NCBI GenBank assembly: GCA_963760375.1
Contig: CAVXCS010000005.1
Span: 372,001-436,000 of the forward strand
Length of the DNA stretch: 64,000 nucleotides
Reading direction: 5' to 3'
From: Pelagihabitans sp963760375
GTDB taxonomy: Bacteria > Bacteroidota > Bacteroidia > Flavobacteriales > Flavobacteriaceae
A program made the translations under genes and the position numbers. The notes beneath the pieces are model-generated. The model was not told where the DNA came from. It made no database searches and saw only the letters and a program-made list of their open reading frames with translations. Below, one piece after another: positions 1-8,744 of this stretch. The first letter of the stretch is position 1, and every line of letters begins with the position of its first letter.

Positions 1-2
1 AA

Positions 3-116
3 TTTCTTAAGGCCTTGAACGACAACGTGAATCGTTTCGAAAAGGCCCACGGAAGCATCAAGGATTATGATCAACCCGCCATACCGCTCAATTTTGGGCC
101 TACTGGGGAAGCATAA
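3..116 (+). CDS. DUF3467 family protein, C-terminal part (gene starts before the window)
   Basis: An open frame enters from the left edge and ends at TAA 114-116, giving 37 residues. The end of the protein, with LKALNDNVNRFEKAHG and a final IPLNFGPTGEA, matches what I know of the small DUF3467 proteins of Bacteroidota, which are about 100 residues long and almost always end in a NFGPTG motif. Their function is unknown. Only the C-terminal third is visible, so domain order and start cannot be judged. The gene is convergent with prfC and shares the hairpin terminator that follows directly. Confidence 0.7.
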   Translation, partial: FLKALNDNVNRFEKAHGSIKDYDQPAIPLNFGPTGEA

Positions 117-149
117 AAAAAGGGGCCACATTTTAAATGTGGCCCCTTT
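115..149. terminator. Bidirectional hairpin terminator between the DUF3467 gene and prfC
   Basis: A perfect 12-bp inverted repeat (GGGGCCACATTT at 122-133 and its complement at 135-146) has a run of seven A on its left and TTT on its right. Read on the minus strand the A run becomes a U tract, so it is the better terminator for prfC; for the + gene the U tract is short. Confidence 0.8.
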
Positions 150-242
150 ACTTTGAATAAGGTAAAGATTTCCCTGATCGCCGTACGCTTTTTTGCCTTT
201 CCACGCCAGCGGGTTCGAACTATAACCGCCCAAGATCGAGGC

Positions 243-1832
243 TTAGTCGAACTCTGAGGTAAAATGCAGTTTGACGTTCGGATATTTTTGTTGGGTCATT
301 TGCAACGAAAACTGGGAATCTGCCAGAAAGACCAATTGCCCCCTTTTGTCCTTGGCCAGAAATTTTTGTTTCACCCTTTTGAATTCTTCGAATTCCTTGC
401 TCTTTTTGTCTTTGGTAGATACCCAGCAGGCCTTGTATACCGGAAAGTTTTCATAGGAACACTTGGCGCCGTATTCATGCTCCAGACGATACTGGATCAC
501 TTCAAATTGCAGGGCCCCGACCGTACCGATGACCTTTCTTCCATTGAGTTCCAAGGTGAACAATTGGGCCACCCCTTCATCCATCAATTGATCGATGCCT
601 TTGTACAGCTGTTTCGACTTCATGGGGTCTGCATTGTTGATGTACCGGAAGTGTTCAGGGGAAAAGCTGGGAATTCCTTTATAATGTAGCTGTTCACCCT
701 CTGTCAGGGTGTCACCGATCTTAAAATTGCCGGTATCGTGCAACCCCACGATATCACCGGGGTAGGAGATATCCACAATTTCTTTTTTTTCGGCAAAAAA
801 GGCATTCGGACTCGAAAATTTCAATTTCTTGTCTTGACGTACGTGTAAATAGGGCTTGTTGCGCTCAAAGGTACCCGATACGATTTTTATGAACGCCAAG
901 CGGTCGCGATGTTTTGGGTCCATGTTCGCATGAATTTTGAACACAAAACCGGTGAGCTCCTTTTCATCGGCGGCCACCAATCGTTCCTCTGCCATTTTCG
1001 ACTTGGGCGGCGGGGCAATTTCAATGAAGCAATCCAACAATTCCCTGACCCCGAAATTGTTCAAGGCCGACCCGAAAAAAACGGGTTGCTGCTGCCCTTT
1101 CAGATAGCGTTCACGATCAAATTTGGGATATACGCCATTGACCAGTTCCAAGTTTTCCCTTAAGTTTTGTGCCGCTTTGTTCCCTATGATGCGCTCCAGT
1201 TCGGGGCTGTTGATATCGTTGAAGGCTATGGTGTCTTCTATATTTTTCTTGCTATCACCGCTGAACAGGTTGATGTTCTTTTCATAGATATTGTAAATGC
1301 CCTTAAAATCATAGCCCATGCCGATCGGGAAACTCAAAGGGGTGACGCTAAAACCCAATTTTTGTTCCAATTCATCCAGCAAGTCGAAGGCATCTTTCCC
1401 TTCCCGGTCCATTTTATTGATGAACACAATGATAGGGATGCTGCGCATACGGCAAACTTCCACCAATTTTTCGGTCTGTTCCTCAACCCCTTTGGCCACA
1501 TCGACGACCACGATCACGCTGTCGACCGCGGTCAAAGTTCTGAAGGTATCCTCTGCAAAATCCTTGTGTCCCGGAGTATCCAGGATATTAATTTTTTTGT
1601 CCTTGTATAAAAAAGCGAGTACCGAGGTTGAAACGGAAATACCACGCTGGCGTTCGATTTCCATAAAATCGCTCGTGGCACTTTTCTTGATCTTATTGCT
1701 CTTTACCGCACCTGCCTCCTGAATGGCACCTCCAAATAGCAAAAGTTTCTCGGTGAGGGTGGTTTTACCGGCATCGGGATGGGAAATAATGCCAAATGTC
1801 CTTCTTCTTTGGATCTGTTCCTTAAAAGTCAT
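243..1832 (-). CDS. prfC: Peptide chain release factor 3 (RF3)
   Basis: This 529-residue translational GTPase recycles RF1 and RF2 from the ribosome after peptide release. The N-terminal G domain shows G1 (SHPDAGKTT, residues 17-25), the switch region with RGIS (63-66), G3 (DTPGH, 85-89) and G4 (NKMD, near 139). It is followed by the RF3 beta-barrel domain 2 and the C-terminal RF3 domain. The length equals the normal 525-530 residues of the family, and the start MTFKEQIQRRRTFGI fits the usual RF3 N-terminus. It stands alone on the minus strand, with its own -7 promoter box upstream and a terminator at 115-149. Confusion with EF-G is excluded by the length and by the HPDAGKTT form of G1. Confidence 0.97.
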   Translation of the reverse strand: MTFKEQIQRRRTFGIISHPDAGKTTLTEKLLLFGGAIQEAGAVKSNKIKKSATSDFMEIERQRGISVSTSVLAFLYKDKKINILDTPGHKDFAEDTFRTLTAVDSVIVVVDVAKGVEEQTEKLVEVCRMRSIPIIVFINKMDREGKDAFDLLDELEQKLGFSVTPLSFPIGMGYDFKGIYNIYEKNINLFSGDSKKNIEDTIAFNDINSPELERIIGNKAAQNLRENLELVNGVYPKFDRERYLKGQQQPVFFGSALNNFGVRELLDCFIEIAPPPKSKMAEERLVAADEKELTGFVFKIHANMDPKHRDRLAFIKIVSGTFERNKPYLHVRQDKKLKFSSPNAFFAEKKEIVDISYPGDIVGLHDTGNFKIGDTLTEGEQLHYKGIPSFSPEHFRYINNADPMKSKQLYKGIDQLMDEGVAQLFTLELNGRKVIGTVGALQFEVIQYRLEHEYGAKCSYENFPVYKACWVSTKDKKSKEFEEFKRVKQKFLAKDKRGQLVFLADSQFSLQMTQQKYPNVKLHFTSEFD

Positions 1833-2223
1833 TTAAAAAATTTGTGCAAAAATAAACTAATTTAATATACCCCATCGTCCAGCATGCGGTTATTACCAAG
1901 GCCGTTGGGGCTCGGTCCCCCCAAACCGTCTCTTTGAAAGTGACGATTATCGACCATCGGAAAAAAAGATCGATAAAATGCATTCAGCACTGTGGCGCAA
2001 CTTGCACAATACGAAAAGGCGTAGTCACCAAAATCTGACGAATTCAACCTTTGAACGAATAAACCGACGTTTAAAGGTGTTTTGAAAATATCCATTTTTA
2101 AAACAATTTGAGGTTCAAAATATTAGATATATCTTGCACTCTATTAAAGAAGCCCCAACTTCTATTTTTATCGGAAATCCCTACTGGCCATGGTGTTTGG
2201 TAAACTTTAAATTGCTAACACTT
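1833..2223. other. Intergenic region between divergent prfC and the first adhesin gene
   Basis: This stretch of 391 bases separates two divergent genes. It holds the prfC -7 box and, toward the adhesin, a TTTG (2107-2110) followed 17 bases later by TATATCTTG (2128-2136), a weak promoter candidate. A 77-codon minus-strand frame at 1862-2095 has no recognisable domain or hydrophobic segment and is not called a gene. Confidence 0.5.
1847..1854 (-). promoter_or_regulatory. Candidate -7 promoter box of prfC
   Basis: The minus strand reads TATTTTTG here, an exact match to the Bacteroidota -7 consensus TAnnTTTG, 14 bases before the prfC start codon. No clear -33 TTG is seen at the expected distance. 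If real, the prfC leader is only a few bases long. Confidence 0.45.
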
Positions 2224-5200
2224 ATGGAATCGAATATACCTATCTCTAAAGGGCATTGGACTAAAATTAAATTGGCCCAATTACTGCCCCTGTTCGCAAT
2301 TCTTTGTTTTTTCTGGGGCCGGTCGAACACAGATCCGGCCATGTTGGAAGACACCAATACTATGGTGCTCGTTTTCAATGACAATGATGATCTCGATGAT
2401 GATGATGACGGGATCTTGGATACCGTAGAGGATGCCAATACCGACGGCGATAATGACCATACTACCAATCCTACCGACAGTGACGGCGACGGGGTAGCCA
2501 ACTATTTGGACCTGGATTCAGATAACGATGGTATTTTGGACAATGTGGAAGGTCAAACTTCGGCTGCCTATGTACCGCCTTCGGGGATAGATGCCAACGG
2601 AAACGGTCTCGATGATGCCTATGAAGGCACATACGGTTTCGGTATTGTTCCCATAAATTCGGATCGCGGCCTTATACCGGATTATCTTGATATCGATTCG
2701 GATATCGATGGGATCAGGGATAATATAGAGGCCCAGGCCTTCGATAGCTATGTGGCGCCTTCGGGAGTTGATGCCAACGGCAACGGCCTCGATGATGCCT
2801 ATGAAGGATCGTATGGTTTTGGGATCGATCCCATTAGCTCCGACAATGATGCCTTTCCCGACTGGCGCGATTTTGATTCCGATGGGGATGGCATTAAAGA
2901 TAAAAGGGAGGCGCAGACCTCCACGGGCTATATTGGGCCTTCGGGCGACAGTAATGGAAACGACATCGACGATTCATACGAAAATGGCCTAAGCCCCATC
3001 GATACCGATGGCGATATGCTTCCCGATTATAGGGATTCCGATGCTGATAATGATGGATTGTTGGATAATCGTGAAGGGCAGACCATTGCTGGTTATATTG
3101 CGCCATCCGGTCTTGATTCCAACAGGGACGGCTTGGACAATGCTTATGAAAGTAACGGGCTTATACCAATTGATACCGATGGGGATACCGATCCCGATTA
3201 CAGAGACCTTGATTCAGATGATGATGGTTGTCCGGATGCCTTGGAAGGCAGTGCCTTGTTTGACTATGATCAGATCGATGCGGACGGTGCCTTGCTGGGT
3301 GCCGTAGATAACAAGGGGATTCCGAATATTGCCAGTGGGGGCCAAAATAATATCAGTGCTACCGATGCCAACATTCAGTCACAAACCTGTCAGGACAACG
3401 ACCTCGATGCGGTCGACGATGTGGCCTCGACCCCCGAGGATACCGCGGTGGAGATCGATGTACTGGCCAACGACAGCGGGGTGCCCAGTGATGGGACGCT
3501 CACGGTGACCGACCCTGCCAACGGCACGGTCACGATCAACGACGGCGGCACGCCCGACGATCCCAGCGACGACACGGTGACCTATACGCCCGATCCTTCC
3601 ATTATCGGTGAGGACGGCTTCGACTATACGATATGCGACGGTGCAGGGAACTGCGACACGGCCACGGTAACGGTGGAAGTGGGCATGTCCGATGCGCTCG
3701 ATGCGGTCGACGATGTGGCCTCGACCCCCGAGGATACCGCGGTGGAGATCGACATACTGGCCAACGACAGCGGGGTGCCCACCGACGGCACGCTCACGGT
3801 GACCGACCCTGCCAACGGCACGGTCACGATCAACGACGGCGGCACGCCCGACGATCCCAGCGACGACACGGTGACCTATACGCCCGATCCTTCCATTATC
3901 GGTGAGGACGGCTTCGACTATACGATATGCGACGGCGCAGGGAACTGCGACACGGCCACGGTAACGGTGGAAGTGGGCATGCCCGATGCGCTCGATGCGG
4001 TCGACGATGTGGCCTCGACCCCCGAGGATACCGCGGTGGAGATCGATGTACTGGCCAACGACAGCGGGGTGCCCACCGACGGCACGCTCACGGTGACCGA
4101 CCCTGCCAACGGCACGGTCACGATCAACGACGGCGGCACGCCCGACGATCCCAGCGACGACACGGTGACCTATACGCCCGATCCTTCCATTATCGGTGAG
4201 GACGGCTTCGACTATACGATATGCGACGGCGCAGGGAACTGCGACACGGCCACGGTAACGGTGGAAGTGGGCATGCCCGATGCGCTCGATGCGGTCGACG
4301 ATGTGGCCTCGACCCCCGAGGATACCGCGGTGGAGATCGACATACTGGCCAACGACAGCGGGGTGCCCACCGACGGCACGCTCACGGTGACCGACCCTGC
4401 CAACGGCGCGGTCACGATCAACGACGGCGGCACGCCCGACGATCCCAGCGACGACACGGTGACCTATACGCCTGGCACAAGCTTCAACGGTGAGGACAGT
4501 TTCGACTACACCATATGCGACGGCACGGACAACTGTGACACGGCCACGGTAACGATTACCGTAGGGACCGTGCAGCTCGTTATCGACGCGGTAGATGACG
4601 ACTTCAGCACCAATCCGGTAAATGGCCTTAGCGGTGGAGATATAGTGGGTAGCAATGTCCTTGACAATGATACTTTGTTCGATCTCCCCGTAGATCCTGC
4701 CGATATCATTCTTACTTCAACCCCTACCGGGCCCTTGACCATAAACCCGGATGGTACCGTTACCGTCTCGCCAAACACGCCGGCCGGAACCTATACGATA
4801 GAGTATACCATATGCTATGAGGAAATTGAAATCCCCACAAAAGTCACTACCTATTGTGATACCGCAACCGTGACGGTAGTGGTGGAAGCGGCGGTGATCG
4901 ATGCGGTGGATGATGATTTTAGCGACAATACCGTTGACGGTGATTTCGGTGGAACCGTAGCCGATTCAAATGTTTTTGACAACGATACCTTGAACGGGTC
5001 ACCCTTGAATCCGGAAGACATTACGTTTACCTCAGAACCCACAGGTCCGTTAACGATAAATTCCGATGGTACCGTTACCGTGGCCTCCAATACGGCTGAA
5101 GGCACCTATACCATCGATTATACGATATGCGAAAACCTAAACCCCGGCAACTGTGATACGGCCACGGTAACGGTCGAAGTAATCAGTGGTATCATTTTGG

Positions 5201-5490
5201 TGAACCAATTGGTGACACCGAACGGTGATGGCAAAAACGATTTTCTTTTTATCAAAGGCGTGCTCACCGTACCGACCAATTCCCTAAAGATTTTTAATCG
5301 CTGGGGGGTCGCGGTTTATGAAGGTTCGGGTTACAATAACCAAAACAATATTTTCGATGGCAGGTCGAAAGGGCGTTCTACGCTAAGTGTTGATGATTAC
5401 CTACCGGCAGGAGTTTATTTTTATATCTTTGAATATCAGAAAAATCAAGATAATATTACAGACAGTGGTTATCTTTATTTAAGTAAATAA
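2224..5490 (+). CDS. T9SS type B (gliding motility-associated C-terminal, CHU_C) surface adhesin with TSP3 and tandem Ig-like repeats
   Basis: Secreted, probably cell-surface protein of about 1088 residues. The ATG at 2224 is preferred over an upstream TTG at 2134 because it places a hydrophobic signal segment (KLAQLLPLFAILCFFWG) close to the N-terminus. After the signal come aspartate-rich thrombospondin type 3 repeats (DSDGDGVANYLDLDSDNDG style, likely calcium-binding). Four copies of a 98-residue cadherin/tandem-95-like domain follow (starting LDAVDDVASTPEDTA), then two divergent copies beginning IDAVDDDFS. The last 90 residues are a CHU_C domain: VTPNGDGKNDF, then IFNRWGVAVYE, ending SGYLYLSK. 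Type B domains direct export by the T9SS and usually need a SprF partner; a PorP/SprF gene follows 15 bases downstream. Ligand unknown. Confidence 0.9.
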   Translation: MESNIPISKGHWTKIKLAQLLPLFAILCFFWGRSNTDPAMLEDTNTMVLVFNDNDDLDDDDDGILDTVEDANTDGDNDHTTNPTDSDGDGVANYLDLDSDNDGILDNVEGQTSAAYVPPSGIDANGNGLDDAYEGTYGFGIVPINSDRGLIPDYLDIDSDIDGIRDNIEAQAFDSYVAPSGVDANGNGLDDAYEGSYGFGIDPISSDNDAFPDWRDFDSDGDGIKDKREAQTSTGYIGPSGDSNGNDIDDSYENGLSPIDTDGDMLPDYRDSDADNDGLLDNREGQTIAGYIAPSGLDSNRDGLDNAYESNGLIPIDTDGDTDPDYRDLDSDDDGCPDALEGSALFDYDQIDADGALLGAVDNKGIPNIASGGQNNISATDANIQSQTCQDNDLDAVDDVASTPEDTAVEIDVLANDSGVPSDGTLTVTDPANGTVTINDGGTPDDPSDDTVTYTPDPSIIGEDGFDYTICDGAGNCDTATVTVEVGMSDALDAVDDVASTPEDTAVEIDILANDSGVPTDGTLTVTDPANGTVTINDGGTPDDPSDDTVTYTPDPSIIGEDGFDYTICDGAGNCDTATVTVEVGMPDALDAVDDVASTPEDTAVEIDVLANDSGVPTDGTLTVTDPANGTVTINDGGTPDDPSDDTVTYTPDPSIIGEDGFDYTICDGAGNCDTATVTVEVGMPDALDAVDDVASTPEDTAVEIDILANDSGVPTDGTLTVTDPANGAVTINDGGTPDDPSDDTVTYTPGTSFNGEDSFDYTICDGTDNCDTATVTITVGTVQLVIDAVDDDFSTNPVNGLSGGDIVGSNVLDNDTLFDLPVDPADIILTSTPTGPLTINPDGTVTVSPNTPAGTYTIEYTICYEEIEIPTKVTTYCDTATVTVVVEAAVIDAVDDDFSDNTVDGDFGGTVADSNVFDNDTLNGSPLNPEDITFTSEPTGPLTINSDGTVTVASNTAEGTYTIDYTICENLNPGNCDTATVTVEVISGIILVNQLVTPNGDGKNDFLFIKGVLTVPTNSLKIFNRWGVAVYEGSGYNNQNNIFDGRSKGRSTLSVDDYLPAGVYFYIFEYQKNQDNITDSGYLYLSK
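3403..4578 (+). repeat. Four tandem 294-bp coding repeats in the first type B adhesin
   Basis: Units start at 3403, 3697, 3991 and 4285, each beginning CTCGATGCGGTCGACGAT. The first three units and the first two thirds of the fourth are almost identical in DNA, including third codon positions. Each unit encodes a 98-residue Ig-like domain. The near identity implies recent duplication or gene conversion, so copy number may vary between strains. Confidence 0.95.
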
Positions 5491-5505
5491 TAGCAAGTTT
5501 GGCTT

Positions 5506-6462
5506 ATGGTAAATAAGAAGAACCCAGTGATTCAGCTTGTGCTGGTATGTTTGTTCACAATGGCGACCTTACAAGGGCAACAGGATGCGCAATACACCCA
5601 GTATATGTACAATACCATGAGTGTGAATCCGGGCTATGCAGGATCTCGGGGCCAATTTAGCGCGGCCGCCCTCTACCGTTCCCAATGGGTGGGTCTGAAT
5701 GGTGCCCCGGAAACGTTTACGCTGAATTTACATTCTCCCATCAGGGATAGCAACTTGGGTTATGGCGTTTCCGTAGTCAATGATAATATCGGGGACGGTA
5801 CCGTATCGGAAACCAATATTGAAGCCGTACTCTCATATACCATCGATGTTTCTTTGGAGGGAAAACTTTCGTTTGGACTAAAAGCCGGCGGCCATCTCCT
5901 GAATTTAGACTTCAACAAACTTCGTAATTTTGATGCTGAGCCGGTAAGTACCGATAATATTGAAAACAGGTTCTCCCCGAATTTCGGTCTGGGCATTTAT
6001 TATCATACCAATACCTTTTACGCAGGTCTATCGGCGCCCAATCTTTTGCAGACCGAGTATTTTGACAATGGGCAGCAAGACGCAAATTCCGTTCAGTTCC
6101 TGTCGAAGGAACGCATCAACTTCTATTTGATCACAGGGGTAGTGCTCGATTTGAATGGCAACCTGAAGTTTAAGCCAGCCGTGTTGACCAAAATGGTCGG
6201 GGGAGCGCCACTACAGGTAGATCTTTCCGCGAGCTTCCTGTTCAATGATAAATTCTCATTCGGGGCTGCTTACAGACTGGATGCGGCAGTGAGCGGGTTG
6301 GTCGGATTTCAAATTTCGGAGCAGTTGATGTTGGGGCTGGCCTATGACAGGGAGACCACCGCCCTTGGGGGCACTCAATTCAATGATGGTTCTTTCGAGG
6401 TGTTCTTGAGATATGAGTTGGTTAAATCCTTTCAAAGGTTGGTTTCACCACGTTTCTTTTAA
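5506..6462 (+). CDS. PorP/SprF family type IX secretion membrane protein
   Basis: Outer-membrane beta-barrel protein of 318 residues. It has a signal peptide (hydrophobic segment about 9-23, ending near GQ) and then the family's hallmark start QQDAQYTQYMYNTMSVNPGYAGSRG (split here only by reading; residues 25-49). The C-terminus FLRYEL...SPRFF ends in aromatic residues, as barrels do. PorP/SprF proteins work with T9SS type B substrates: SprF of Flavobacterium johnsoniae is needed for SprB to reach the surface. It lies 15 bases after a type B adhesin and its stop directly abuts the next ATG, so the three genes form an operon. It is probably the partner of the upstream adhesin. Confidence 0.93.
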   Translation: MVNKKNPVIQLVLVCLFTMATLQGQQDAQYTQYMYNTMSVNPGYAGSRGQFSAAALYRSQWVGLNGAPETFTLNLHSPIRDSNLGYGVSVVNDNIGDGTVSETNIEAVLSYTIDVSLEGKLSFGLKAGGHLLNLDFNKLRNFDAEPVSTDNIENRFSPNFGLGIYYHTNTFYAGLSAPNLLQTEYFDNGQQDANSVQFLSKERINFYLITGVVLDLNGNLKFKPAVLTKMVGGAPLQVDLSASFLFNDKFSFGAAYRLDAAVSGLVGFQISEQLMLGLAYDRETTALGGTQFNDGSFEVFLRYELVKSFQRLVSPRFF

Positions 6463-8433
6463 ATGAAGGCAAAAATGACAAAAAAAGTACAGCTTCTGAT
6501 ATTGGTTTTGTGCTGCACTATGGTAGGAAATCTTTTGGCCCAGGATAATCCTCAGAAAGAGGGGCGTAGGGTAATGAAAGGCAATGAAAAATATGAGGAA
6601 TATTCTTTCAGTCCAGCAATAGATATCTATAAAAAGGTGTTGGACAAAGGTTATGTTTCAGCCGATTTGCTAAAAAAACTTGGGAATTCGTATTATTTCA
6701 ATGCAGAATATAAGGAGGCTTCGGAAACCTACAAGAAACTTGTCGATGGCTTTGCCAGTGATGCCGGTCCCGAATATTATTTCAGGTACGCCCAAACCTT
6801 AAGGTCTTTGGGCGATTACGACGCCGCCAAAACGGTAATGTCAAAGTTCGTCGAAATGACTTCCGACGACAATAGGGCCGCTATTTATAAAAGTGAGTCC
6901 GATTTTATGGAGGATATCAAGAAGAATTCCGGCCGTTACGATATCGGCCCCTTCGAATATAACTCTCCTTATTCCGATTTTGCACCCTCCTTTTATAAGC
7001 AAGGATTGATTTTTTCTTCCGATCGGGATACGGGCAATTTGGCGCGCTATCGTCATACCTGGAATTCAAAGGACTTCCTGGATCTATATAAGGTAAATGC
7101 AGATAGTATCTCCGAAAACGCAGTGGTCAAACTCGTTGAAGAGGTGAATACAAGACTTCATGAATCCACTTCAGCGGTCACAAAAGATGGGAATACCTTA
7201 TATTTTACAAGGAACAATTTCATCGAGGGAAAATATATCAAAGACGAAAAAGGGGTCATCCGTTTGAAAATATTTAGGGCTAAACTGGTCGATGGGGATT
7301 GGGGCGATGTCCAAGAATTGCCTTTTAACAGCAATGACCATTCGGTAGCTCATCCCGCCTTGAGTCCGGATGAAAAAACCCTGTATTTTGCTTCCGATAT
7401 GAAAGGAACCTTGGGGGAATCCGATATTTTCAAGGTAACGATCAATGAGGATGGCAGTTTCGGTACCCCGGTAAACCTGGGAAATGCCATCAATACCGAG
7501 GCCAGGGAAACATTTCCGTATGTCACCGCCGAGGAAATACTCTATTTTTCATCCGACGGCCATCCCGGTTTGGGAGGACTGGATGTCTTTGCCACTAAAA
7601 TCGCCAAAGGGCGGCTCGATGGATCATTGTTCAATGTTGGAGAACCCGTAAACAGCAACATGGACGATTTTACTTTCATCATTGACGAGACGACCAAAAA
7701 AGGATATTTCGCCTCCAATAGGGCTTCTGGAAAAGGGGCAGACGATATTTATGCGTTTCTGGAAACCAGGCCATTGGTCTTTGATTGTATCCAAGCTGTA
7801 TCGGGTACAGTGAGGGACAAGATATCGAATGAGGTGTTGGTCGGGGCCACGGTGAAGGTCATCGATGAGAACAATGAAGAAATAATGACTACGATAACCG
7901 ATTCCAATGGCGATTACAGCCTTACCCTCGACTGCAATCAAGGGAACTTTGTAAGGGCTTCGATACAAGGATATGTGCCCTCGGAGGAATACCTGGGCAA
8001 ATCGGACGGGAAGCCCAAAATCATTGACTTCTATCTGGAAAGGGACAAGGTTACCGCTGGATTTGGCGATGATTTGGCAAAACTGCTGCAGTTGAGTACC
8101 ATTTATTTCGATTTTGACAAATACAACATCAGAAAGGACTCTGAAATTGAAGTCGAAAAAGTAATCGCGGCCATGGAAAAATACCCCAGTCTAAAGATCA
8201 AGGTAAACTCGCATACCGACAGTCGCGGGCCTGATGCCTATAACCTGTGGCTTTCCCAAAAAAGGGCCGAATCTACCGTAAATTATATGATCGCCAAAGG
8301 CATCACCGAAGACCGGCTCAATGGAGAAGGATTCGGGGAGACCAGACTGATCAACCAATGCAGCAACGGGGTGAAATGTACCGCAAAGGAACATGAAATG
8401 AACCGAAGATCGGAATTCATCATTATGGAGTAG
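6463..8433 (+). CDS. PorE-like OmpA family protein (TPR, PD40 propeller, carboxypeptidase-regulatory domain, OmpA domain)
   Basis: Periplasmic or outer-membrane-associated protein of 656 residues. A signal peptide (about 8-27) is followed by TPR-like helices (35-150). Next come WD40-like/PD40 beta-propeller repeats (about 160-430, with motifs such as HPALSPDEKTLYFASD and ILYFSSDGHPGLGGLD), a carboxypeptidase-regulatory-like beta-sandwich (about 445-525, SGTVRDKISNEVLVGATV), and a C-terminal OmpA peptidoglycan-binding domain (545-656). In the OmpA domain the HTDSRG Asp and the Arg of SQKRAES match the residues that bind diaminopimelate. This domain order is the one known for Porphyromonas PorE, which anchors T9SS parts to peptidoglycan. 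The gene starts at the base after the PorP/SprF stop codon. Confidence 0.88.
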   Translation: MKAKMTKKVQLLILVLCCTMVGNLLAQDNPQKEGRRVMKGNEKYEEYSFSPAIDIYKKVLDKGYVSADLLKKLGNSYYFNAEYKEASETYKKLVDGFASDAGPEYYFRYAQTLRSLGDYDAAKTVMSKFVEMTSDDNRAAIYKSESDFMEDIKKNSGRYDIGPFEYNSPYSDFAPSFYKQGLIFSSDRDTGNLARYRHTWNSKDFLDLYKVNADSISENAVVKLVEEVNTRLHESTSAVTKDGNTLYFTRNNFIEGKYIKDEKGVIRLKIFRAKLVDGDWGDVQELPFNSNDHSVAHPALSPDEKTLYFASDMKGTLGESDIFKVTINEDGSFGTPVNLGNAINTEARETFPYVTAEEILYFSSDGHPGLGGLDVFATKIAKGRLDGSLFNVGEPVNSNMDDFTFIIDETTKKGYFASNRASGKGADDIYAFLETRPLVFDCIQAVSGTVRDKISNEVLVGATVKVIDENNEEIMTTITDSNGDYSLTLDCNQGNFVRASIQGYVPSEEYLGKSDGKPKIIDFYLERDKVTAGFGDDLAKLLQLSTIYFDFDKYNIRKDSEIEVEKVIAAMEKYPSLKIKVNSHTDSRGPDAYNLWLSQKRAESTVNYMIAKGITEDRLNGEGFGETRLINQCSNGVKCTAKEHEMNRRSEFIIME

Positions 8434-8744
8434 AATGTAAATTTCCTTCCATAAAAATCTGTAAAGCGGTTACTTCGGTAGCTGCTTTTTTGATTTTGGA
8501 GCCGGTACAAACCCATATTTAAGGCCATCTCATCGGTAAAATACATCTATTTTTTGGGTCGTAATTTGTAAGAATCAACACCCTATACCGCAACAATCAA
8601 GGTCTTCACTCTTGCAATCGGGACCTTCACAACAATTATTTATTTATCGGAACGGCTACTTCTATATTTGTTTGGTTTAAAGAATCGTGTGGTACCACCA
8701 TGCAATGATCAACAGACCGAGTGTAATCAAATAGGAGATAATCG
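8434..8744. other. Intergenic region upstream of the Calx-beta/beta-helix gene
   Basis: About 311 bases without a convincing gene. It carries an exact TAnnTTTG box (TATATTTG, 8663-8670) and, just before the next start codon, a strong Shine-Dalgarno-like AGGAG at 8733-8737, which is unusual for Bacteroidota. No clear terminator for the preceding operon was seen. Confidence 0.5.
8663..8670 (+). promoter_or_regulatory. Candidate -7 promoter box for the Calx-beta/beta-helix gene
   Basis: TATATTTG matches TAnnTTTG exactly and lies 74 bases before the ATG at 8745. No TTG occurs at the ideal -33 distance, so this rests on the -7 box only. Confidence 0.35.

Noticed and set aside
1862..2095. 77-codon minus-strand frame upstream of prfC
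   Set aside because: No family, hydrophobic segment or ribosome-binding site, and biased composition; probably chance.
3390..4457. Repeated 80-90 codon frames on both strands within the 294-bp adhesin repeats
   Set aside because: They recur once per repeat unit and are shadows of the adhesin frame.
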